6,912 bases of DNA, taken from positions 1-6,912 of the forward strand of contig JAADFY010000170.1 in assembly GCA_013152625.1 (NCBI GenBank), given 5' to 3'. The DNA is from Alphaproteobacteria bacterium. GTDB taxonomy: Bacteria > Pseudomonadota > Alphaproteobacteria > Rhizobiales > Devosiaceae. Of the stretch, positions 1 through 5,103 are shown one piece after another. Each line of letters opens with the position of its first letter. Positions within the stretch are counted from its first letter, which is position 1. The notes beneath the pieces are model-generated. The model did not search any database, was not told the origin of the DNA, and saw only the letters and a program-made list of their open reading frames with translations. The position numbers and the translations under genes were made by a program.

Positions 1-6
1 TTTAAT

Positions 7-2073
7 TTAATTCTGGTCCGATGGCAGCGCCATTAAACTGGCCGCCGTCCGTCCGCCGGCATCGGCAACACTGACCCGGACCGACAGATCGAATGAGCGC
101 GAGAAAATGGCAAGGGCCGCCCCGTCCAGTTCTGTCGTTACCACCCCGATTGCCGCCTCGGGCTCTGTGTCCTCGGAATTGGCAAAAACCAGCCGACCCG
201 GTTCCAGCCGCCGCCCGTCATCGGTAATCAGCCGCACCTGTTGCGGGGTCCGTCCATACCGGCCGAAAAGCCAGGGCGGCAGGTTCTGCGGGATTGCTGC
301 CGGCCCCGTCGGTGCGGTTGGGGCCAAATCGGGCGCCATGCGGGGCGCCAACTCGGGCCCATCCTGGTTATCATCGTGCCCCTCCTCGGCCATCTGGCGC
401 AACTGGCGAACTTCGATGACCCGCTCGGTGGCCACCGTTTGCACTTCCTCGGGCGCTATTTCCCCCAGTGTCGTTCGCGCGGCAACCTCGACAATCGTTG
501 GCGGCTGAAACTGCGGCGTTTCGGTTTCAGTTTGCTCGTGGTGCCACAACACGCGATCCAGAATCCGGCGCTTTTCGATGGTCTGGGGCAGTGTGGCCAT
601 GGCGCCGGCGCCGTCAAAATACCCCGGCACAGCGTCGGCCGGCACCGGAACACTGGCCGGCAAAGGCCCATCTTCACTCTCAAACAGAGTGTCGATCTCA
701 ACTTCGAGGACCCGTGGCTGCCGGTCTCCGAGCAGGGTAGATACGGCGCGCTGTCCATCGGCGATAACGGCGGGCAATGTGCGCACATTGTTGGCCGAGC
801 CGGCAATCGCCAGCCAGTCCGGCCCGTGCCCGGCTACAATTATCGCCCGTTCGTTGTCCCAGTGCACCTGTCCCCCCGACAGTGCCCAGAGCCGGACGTT
901 GGGCTGCAATCCCCCGGCAAAAATCAGACAATCGGTGGTGGATATGGCGGTGCCAGTTCCCGGCGTGTTTGTGGTTGGTCCGGTCTGGACGCAAATCTGT
1001 TGCGGTTGTTCTTCTGATTGCCATACCGAGGTGACTGTGGTGGCAAACGCCATGCGCATGCCATAGGCCTTGGCAAATGCGATCAGCCGTGACTGGGGAT
1101 CGAGCCGGGTGTCGATGATGCCGTCAATTTCAACGCCGGCGTCCGCTGCCAGCGTCGCCAGGCGATATCCAGTGCTGGAGTTGAGAAAAAACCGGGCGCG
1201 GGTGCCCCGCCAGATCCCATAATCCATCGCCAGCCGCCAGGTCGAGATCGCTGGTGCCACCCCGGGCAGCCGGTTGCCTGAAAACAGGGGTAACCGCTCC
1301 TCTGCCCCGGCGGCCAGAACGATAAACCGGGCGGAAACTTCGAGGCGCTCAAGCACGGGGACGGTGGCATTGGCCCGGTTAATTACCGTTCCGGCAAGAT
1401 ATTCCTTGCCCACCCGCTCGACTTGCGCACCGGTTATGATTTCAAGATTTTCAAGGCTTTTGGCTTCATCAATCAGGCTCGCAACGGTGGTGGCCGGATC
1501 CGGTTCGCCATCCACCCGGGCGAAAAACCCGGTGGAACCACCGGGCAGAATTTCCCGCTCCAGCAGAATTGTGGATCGACCGGCCCGGGCTGCATAAATC
1601 GCCGCCGCGAGCCCGGCCACCCCGCCCCCAACTACGGCAACCTCGGCGTTGATCTGGCGCGCCGGCAATGCAGCCAGATCAGAGCCTATACGCTCCAGGG
1701 GCTGGTTCAGGGAGCGTAAAGAAATGTTCTTTTTCCAAAAGTCCCAGCGCAGTTTGCCCCGGCCCCGGATGCGGCCCCGGCTTGTCAGAACCATGCCCGG
1801 GGCGATCGGTATGCTGGTGGCCCGCAAGGCGGGCAGGGGATCTCCCCCAGCCGGCGAGATATAAAACGGGGTATTTGCGGTCAGATTCACCGGGTGGCCA
1901 AGGTGGGTGCCAAAAGCGCAGAACCCGCTCGCCATTAAAGCCGATAAAACGCTGTCGCCGGCAAATCCGGTCATTGCGACCCCGTCTATGGTGAACTCAA
2001 CCGTCGCTTTTCGGTCAATGGCCCGACCCCCGAAACGATGCTCGTCGGTGTCTGGCAACCGGCAGGTACTCAC
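7..2073 (-). CDS. Sarcosine oxidase alpha-subunit-like flavoprotein lacking the GcvT core
   Basis: This 688-residue protein resembles the N-terminal two thirds of the heterotetrameric sarcosine oxidase alpha subunit (SoxA). Residues 24-100 form a ferredoxin-like domain without cluster cysteines, ending in a SoxA-type RATSIPIAPGM stretch. A dinucleotide-binding motif, VVGGGVAGLAAA, lies at 147-158 (G149, G151, G154), with LAAGAEERLP at 253-262. The segment FAGGLQPNVRLWALSGGQVHWD at about 385-406 matches the family pattern GGWxPxxHLxxxxGGxLxWD. A charged, then Pro/Ala-rich linker (about 510-600) leads to a last domain (600-685) that looks like the GcvT C-terminal barrel, with IGVVTTE at 642-648. 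Family members run to about 950-1000 residues, so about 300 residues of folate-binding GcvT core are missing. The gene starts at GTG and overlaps the stop of the upstream oxidoreductase gene (GTGA), so the two are translationally coupled. The family is fairly sure; substrate and activity are not. It could instead belong to a related amine or opine dehydrogenase complex. Confidence 0.8.
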   Translation of the reverse strand: MSTCRLPDTDEHRFGGRAIDRKATVEFTIDGVAMTGFAGDSVLSALMASGFCAFGTHLGHPVNLTANTPFYISPAGGDPLPALRATSIPIAPGMVLTSRGRIRGRGKLRWDFWKKNISLRSLNQPLERIGSDLAALPARQINAEVAVVGGGVAGLAAAIYAARAGRSTILLEREILPGGSTGFFARVDGEPDPATTVASLIDEAKSLENLEIITGAQVERVGKEYLAGTVINRANATVPVLERLEVSARFIVLAAGAEERLPLFSGNRLPGVAPAISTWRLAMDYGIWRGTRARFFLNSSTGYRLATLAADAGVEIDGIIDTRLDPQSRLIAFAKAYGMRMAFATTVTSVWQSEEQPQQICVQTGPTTNTPGTGTAISTTDCLIFAGGLQPNVRLWALSGGQVHWDNERAIIVAGHGPDWLAIAGSANNVRTLPAVIADGQRAVSTLLGDRQPRVLEVEIDTLFESEDGPLPASVPVPADAVPGYFDGAGAMATLPQTIEKRRILDRVLWHHEQTETETPQFQPPTIVEVAARTTLGEIAPEEVQTVATERVIEVRQLRQMAEEGHDDNQDGPELAPRMAPDLAPTAPTGPAAIPQNLPPWLFGRYGRTPQQVRLITDDGRRLEPGRLVFANSEDTEPEAAIGVVTTELDGAALAIFSRSFDLSVRVSVADAGGRTAASLMALPSDQN

Positions 2074-3149
2074 CGCCCCGCCTCCGTCTCATTTGGGCCC
2101 ATTTCGGCCAGGTCCTGACGGGTCATACCCCGCAACACCGAATGGGCGCGCCAGTATCCCGCCTCGAATGGTTCGGCGCATTGGCAAATTTGGCGGGCCA
2201 GTGAGGGCATTTGAAAAAATCCCTGGGCCCCCAGCCCGGTAACGATCCAGCGCGAAGTGCCTTCGTCCCTAGAGACCAAAGGCGCCCCGTCGGCGCTGGT
2301 ATATTGGTCGAACACCGCCCGGCCCACCACATCGGCACCGCCAAACCCGGGCGCGGCCCGCAAAATCTGTCTGGCCGCTGCCGACCCTTCCCCCTTTGCG
2401 ATAAAACTCGCGTTGGGCCCTTTGTGCACCCCGCAAACGTCGAAACCGAGCAACAGGCCGGCCCCACCGTCAAATCCGGCCCCGCCGGCGTCCAGATGCA
2501 GCGCTGTGAGGCGCTGGGTGGTCAGGGTTTTTGTCGCTACATGATCGCGGCCAAACGTGCGAATAGCATCTTCGTCCATCAGCACGCCCACGTCTGCGCA
2601 AACCGTTTCGTCGCCCTGGCGGAATGACAATCCCGCTGTTGGTTGGTCGCCGAGGGCGTCGGGGCGGGGAAATTCGGCTTCGTGCACATTTTTGCGCGCC
2701 AGCCAATCGGGGCTAAACCGGGCGCGGGCGCCAGGCAGCAATGTGCCCACATCGCTGATCAGTGTTTGTTCAAATTCGGTTTCCTGACCGCCAGTGCGCC
2801 GTGTTTCATAGCCCCATTGATCCGCCATGGCCCGAACGTGGCCAATAAAATCGGCCCGGGCCCCCGGTTTTGCCACAAGCAGCAGATCCTGCCGCCCAAG
2901 GGCCCCACGGGCGTCGGCCCCGGCCAGCCAGTCAAATGTTTCGTGGCACCCGTTGGTCGCCATGCGCCAGCTCGCCGGCCGGGTCATCAGGCCCACACAG
3001 AAATCAACATTGCGGGCCAGGGCGCCCCGCCTCGCCCGATTGTGAACCAGGATAACCCGGCGCGAGTGGTCACCGCCGATAACCGCTGCTAGAAGATGCG
3101 CCGACGGTGTTGAGCCGACAACTGCAACGTCAAACCGGAGGGTGCTCAT
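2070..3149 (-). CDS. Divergent DAO-type FAD oxidoreductase, possible SoxB-like partner
   Basis: This 359-residue protein appears to be a flavin-dependent amine or amino acid oxidoreductase of the DAO superfamily. The N-terminus has the beta-alpha-beta start FDVAVVG (6-12), but the usual GxGxxG is degenerate: G12 is kept, while positions 14 and 17 are Thr and Ala. The C-terminus has the DAO-type signature DGAPLVSRD (287-295) followed by WIVTGLGAQGFFQMP (301-315), which in this superfamily contacts the flavin. It is shorter than SoxB (about 400 residues), and the SoxB RHDAVAWGYAR-type stretch near its covalent FMN histidine is not recognisable. The start is supported by GAAGG 7 bases upstream. 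It is the first gene of a two-gene unit and overlaps the SoxA-like gene by 4 bases, so the products probably form a complex. The fold is moderately sure. That it binds FAD, and that it is a true SoxB, are inferences. Confidence 0.7.
   Translation of the reverse strand: MSTLRFDVAVVGSTPSAHLLAAVIGGDHSRRVILVHNRARRGALARNVDFCVGLMTRPASWRMATNGCHETFDWLAGADARGALGRQDLLLVAKPGARADFIGHVRAMADQWGYETRRTGGQETEFEQTLISDVGTLLPGARARFSPDWLARKNVHEAEFPRPDALGDQPTAGLSFRQGDETVCADVGVLMDEDAIRTFGRDHVATKTLTTQRLTALHLDAGGAGFDGGAGLLLGFDVCGVHKGPNASFIAKGEGSAAARQILRAAPGFGGADVVGRAVFDQYTSADGAPLVSRDEGTSRWIVTGLGAQGFFQMPSLARQICQCAEPFEAGYWRAHSVLRGMTRQDLAEMGPNETEAGR
2081..2085 (-). promoter_or_regulatory. Ribosome binding site for the SoxA-like gene
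   Basis: On the minus strand GGAGG lies 7 bases upstream of the GTG at 2073-2071, inside the last codons of the preceding gene. It supports the GTG start and reinitiation after the overlapping TGA (2072-2070). Confidence 0.6.
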
Positions 3150-3156
3150 CCGGTGG

Positions 3157-3161
3157 CCTTC
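3157..3161 (-). promoter_or_regulatory. Ribosome binding site for the DAO-type gene
   Basis: Minus-strand GAAGG lies 7 bases before the ATG at 3149-3147. It fixes the start of the first gene of the leftward unit. Confidence 0.6.
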
Positions 3162-3200
3162 AAGTGATTTGCGGTTTCGGTGGATGTGGTGCTTGGCCGC

Positions 3201-3222
3201 ATTTTGTCATGATGGACAATAT
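3201..3222. repeat. Imperfect palindrome, candidate operator
   Basis: The left arm ATTTTGTC (3201-3208) and right arm GACAATAT (3215-3222) are inverted repeats matching at 7 of 8 positions, separated by ATGATG. The site lies about 52 bases before the leftward ATG and about 100 bases before the ccmI ATG, where a dimeric regulator could control one or both units. No regulator gene is in the window, and a chance palindrome of this size cannot be excluded. Confidence 0.4.
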
Positions 3223-3323
3223 GCCAAAGAACGCCCCAGTGGATTTCCGGCACCGTGCAGCTTTCCCGATCGGGTGGGCTGCAAGCGGGCCAATGGGCAC
3301 ACGGGAACGGACGGAACCGGGAC

Positions 3324-3839
3324 ATGTTGATTTGGGTACTCGCCGCCGTGCTGACCATAATGTGTTGTGTGTCTCTTTTTTATTCAGGCCGCAGGGGAGC
3401 GGTCAATGGCGGGGACACTGAGGCTCTAACTGCCCGCATCGGCGTTTACAAGGCTCAGGTCGCCGAGATCGAGCGGGATGAAGTGGTGGGCACCATATCA
3501 TCATTCGAGGCTCATTCCGCCCGGGCGGAACTGGCGCGGGAGCTTTTGCGGCAGGCTGAGGCCTCGGACAAGGGAAACCAAACCTCGGACAAGGGTGCTT
3601 TAGGCGCGGACAAGGGTGCTTCGGGCTCTGGAAAAAATGCCGACGATGCCGATCTGTCGGACGCTGACAACGGGCAGAGCAGACCGGCGCACAAGCCCGA
3701 TTCGGTCTGCCGGCCCTTGCACTGGCCCTGTTTGCCACCATTGCCATGGGTGCCTCCAGCTATGCTTTGCTCGGGCAGCCCACACGAGAGGATCAGCAAC
3801 TCGCCCAGCGCACCGATGTCGCTGCCGCCCTTGAGTTGA
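3324..3839 (+). CDS. ccmI: CcmI N-terminal part (membrane anchor and cytoplasmic loop)
   Basis: As read, this frame gives a 171-residue product. Residues 1-20 are the first transmembrane helix, starting MLIWVLAAVLTIMCC. Residues 32-80 hold the typical CcmI amphipathic loop, including VYKAQVAEIERDE (41-53) and an Ala/Arg/Leu-rich helix up to LLRQAE (74-79). Residues 80-100 are a heptapeptide repeat with the core DKG, followed by an acidic Asp/Ala stretch. After about residue 125 the frame is wrong and the last 45 residues (Pro/Ser/Cys-rich) are probably not a natural sequence. The ATG at 3324 is preferred over the in-frame ATG at 3255 because the latter adds a hydrophilic leader before the transmembrane helix. 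No clear Shine-Dalgarno is present. In Rhodobacter capsulatus the CcmI membrane part has a role in the CcmF/CcmH haem-ligation step separate from that of the periplasmic part. Confidence 0.65.
   Translation: MLIWVLAAVLTIMCCVSLFYSGRRGAVNGGDTEALTARIGVYKAQVAEIERDEVVGTISSFEAHSARAELARELLRQAEASDKGNQTSDKGALGADKGASGSGKNADDADLSDADNGQSRPAHKPDSVCRPLHWPCLPPLPWVPPAMLCSGSPHERISNSPSAPMSLPPLS
3561..3623 (+). repeat. Three tandem 21-bp repeats inside ccmI
   Basis: Three 21-base units begin at 3561, 3582 and 3603, each containing GACAAGGG (3567, 3588, 3609). They encode the heptads ASDKGNQ, TSDKGAL and GADKGAS. A decayed fourth unit follows at 3624-3644 (GSGKNAD). The second and third units are most alike (GGACAAGGGTGCTT in both). 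The period is a multiple of three, so copy-number change would keep the frame. The repeat lies in the cytoplasmic loop of CcmI, about 50-100 bases before the frameshift zone. Confidence 0.85.
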
Positions 3840-4615
3840 TGGACGCCATTGCCAAGGTCGAGGAGCGGTTGGCACGGGAGCCCGATGATGTGCGTGGCTG
3901 GCGGGTCATTGCCCCGATCTACCTCGGCCAGCAACGGTTCGACGAGGCGGTGAACGCCTATGGGCGGGTGGTCGAGCTTGCCGGACCCGATGCGGAGAAC
4001 CAGACCGATCTGGCGGAAGCTCTGGGCGCTGCCGCCGGCGGAATATTCACCCCCAAAGCCCTTGAGTTGCTCCGGGCTGCTGCCGTCAGCGATCCTGACC
4101 ATATCCGTTCGCGTTTTTATCTTGCCGCCCATGCCACCGAAAACGGTGACTACGAGGCGGCGCTGGGCCTGTGGACCGCCGCCATCGATCTGGCAGTTCC
4201 GGGGGCCCCCTGGCTGGCGACCGCCCGGCAGGGGCAGGCGCTGGCCATGAGCGAACTGGCAGCCTCGGGCCGGACCCCCAGTGCCGGGGAGGCCACCGCC
4301 CCCGACCCGCCGGCTGGCCCCGACCCGTCCGATATTGCCGCCGCAAGTGAATTGTCGGCCAGCGACCGCAGCGCTATGGTGACAGAAATGGTTTTGCGAT
4401 TGGCAGGCAGGCTGGAAACGGACGGCGGCACGCCGGCGGAATGGGCGCAACTGGTGCGCTCGCGTACTGTGCTTGGCCAATCGGACGAGGCCCGCCGGGA
4501 CCTTGCCAGCGCCCGTCAGGCACTCAAAGAGCCCGTCGAGCGCACCCGGTTCGAGGAAATGATTGCCGACTTGAAACCTTTGCTTGAACCGGATGAAACA
4601 GGGGCGCTCCAATGA
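3746..4615 (+). CDS. ccmI: CcmI C-terminal part (TPR domain)
   Basis: This frame gives 289 residues from its first ATG, but that ATG sits inside the second transmembrane helix, which begins upstream around 3698 (FGLPALALALFATIAMGASS). No ribosome binding site precedes it, so independent translation looks unlikely. Residues 33-150 form TPR-like helix pairs, for example EPDDVRGWRVIAPIYL (45-60) and QQRFDEAVNAYGRVVEL (62-78). A Pro/Ala-rich linker covers about 172-197. The C-terminal segment carries the CcmI pattern MVxxMVxRLAxRLxxxxxxxxxWxxLVRSxxVLG (211-244). The protein would be periplasmic and bind apocytochrome c. It ends four bases into ccmE. Confidence 0.7.
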   Translation: MGASSYALLGQPTREDQQLAQRTDVAAALELMDAIAKVEERLAREPDDVRGWRVIAPIYLGQQRFDEAVNAYGRVVELAGPDAENQTDLAEALGAAAGGIFTPKALELLRAAAVSDPDHIRSRFYLAAHATENGDYEAALGLWTAAIDLAVPGAPWLATARQGQALAMSELAASGRTPSAGEATAPDPPAGPDPSDIAAASELSASDRSAMVTEMVLRLAGRLETDGGTPAEWAQLVRSRTVLGQSDEARRDLASARQALKEPVERTRFEEMIADLKPLLEPDETGALQ

Positions 4616-5100
4616 CCCGCAAGCAGCGGCGTTTAACCCTGATTGTCGGTCTGGGAACGGTGGTTACCGCTGCCGTGACCATGATTGCGATCGCCTTTTC
4701 CTCGACGTTTTCGTATTTTCTCACCCCGTCCGAAATCGCTGGAAGTCCGGTTGAGGACGGGCGCGTGTTCCGGTTGGGCGGGCTGGTGGAAGCCGACAGT
4801 TGCAAAAGGTCCGGTGAAATTTTGCGGTTTGTGGTCACCGACGGGGCAGATACCATTGCGGTAAGCTATTCCGGGATCGTGCCCGACCTGTTCCGCGAGG
4901 GGCAGGGGGTAATCACCGACGGGCGGCTGGTGGGCGGTGCGTTTCTGGCCGACACGATTTTAGCCAAACATGACGAGAATTACATACCCGCCGAGATCAT
5001 TGATGAACTCAAGGAGCGGGGCGTATGGGTTGAGGGCGGCCGGCCAGCAGTGGCCCCGGGCACCCCGAACCCGTGCAAAATCGGAGCCGAAGGAGCGTAA
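4612..5100 (+). CDS. ccmE: CcmE, periplasmic haem chaperone
   Basis: CcmE takes haem from the CcmABCD complex, binds it covalently through a histidine, and passes it to CcmF for attachment to apocytochrome c. The 162-residue protein has a cytoplasmic basic N-terminus (TRKQRR), one transmembrane anchor at about 8-30, and a periplasmic OB-fold core. The core includes LGGLVEADSCKRSGE (55-69), VVTDGADTIAVSYSGIVPDLFREGQGV (74-100) and the haem-binding HDENY motif at 120-124, with H120 as the expected haem-linked residue and Y124 as haem ligand. The C-terminal tail is Gly/Pro-rich and ends beyond the conserved part. The ATG overlaps the ccmI stop (ATGA), so translation is probably coupled. Length and motifs are normal. 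Two non-motif cysteines (C64, C155) are a small oddity for a periplasmic protein. Confidence 0.97.
   Translation: MTRKQRRLTLIVGLGTVVTAAVTMIAIAFSSTFSYFLTPSEIAGSPVEDGRVFRLGGLVEADSCKRSGEILRFVVTDGADTIAVSYSGIVPDLFREGQGVITDGRLVGGAFLADTILAKHDENYIPAEIIDELKERGVWVEGGRPAVAPGTPNPCKIGAEGA
5090..5095 (+). promoter_or_regulatory. Ribosome binding site for ccmF
   Basis: AAGGAG lies 8 bases before the GTG at 5104, inside the end of ccmE. It decides the GTG start, which gives the family-typical beginning of a short segment leading into ELGHFAL. Confidence 0.75.
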
Positions 5101-5103
5101 GAC

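Larger units (their letters stand above)
3150..3323. promoter_or_regulatory. Divergent intergenic region with candidate promoters
   Basis: These 174 bases separate the leftward flavoprotein unit from the rightward ccm operon, so they should hold promoters for both. No strong sigma-70 match is visible. Weak candidates are TTGGCC (3193-3198) with CAATAT (3217-3222) for the plus strand, and on the minus strand TTGGCA with AAAATG at 16-base spacing, overlapping the same stretch. The region is less GC-rich around 3200-3225 than the coding sequence on either side, as expected for promoter DNA. The exact start sites cannot be told from the sequence. Confidence 0.45.
3324..4615 (+). pseudogene. ccmI: ccmI, cytochrome c maturation protein, interrupted by a frameshift
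   Basis: CcmI works with CcmF and CcmH in haem ligation and binds the C-terminal helix of apocytochrome c through its periplasmic TPR domain. The gene is in two frames. The first transmembrane helix and cytoplasmic loop read in one frame from ATG 3324. The second transmembrane helix and the whole TPR part read in the -1 frame, which is open only after the TGA at 3665-3667. The shift therefore lies between about 3668 and 3720. Loss of one C from a short C run (CCC at 3696-3698 or 3714-3716) would explain it, and adding one base back gives a normal 430-residue CcmI. It could be a sequencing error, a real mutation, or a split gene that still works. The last codons overlap the ccmE ATG (ATGA). 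Gene identity is sure; functional state is open. Confidence 0.8.

Noticed and set aside
241..1017. Open frame of 258 codons on the plus strand opposite the SoxA-like gene
   Set aside because: It is low-complexity Arg/Gly/Pro-rich sequence with no family match that I recognise, typical of an antisense shadow in GC-rich DNA.
1770..2000. Missing [2Fe-2S] cysteines in the ferredoxin-like domain of the SoxA-like protein as a novelty
   Set aside because: The sarcosine oxidase alpha subunit family has this fold without a cluster, so the absence is normal for the family.
3255..3323. Alternative upstream ATG start of ccmI at 3255
   Set aside because: It would add 23 mostly hydrophilic residues before the first transmembrane helix, which does not fit CcmI.
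3632..3638. A AAA AAT heptamer in ccmI, in the right phase for programmed -1 frameshifting
   Set aside because: A -1 slip here would enter the correct frame number but meet TGA at 3665-3667 ten codons later, so it cannot join the two ccmI halves.
3512..4612. Long open frame (366 codons) on the minus strand opposite ccmI
   Set aside because: It mirrors the GC-rich codon pattern of ccmI, has no recognisable domain, and the opposite strand encodes clear TPR/CcmI sequence.
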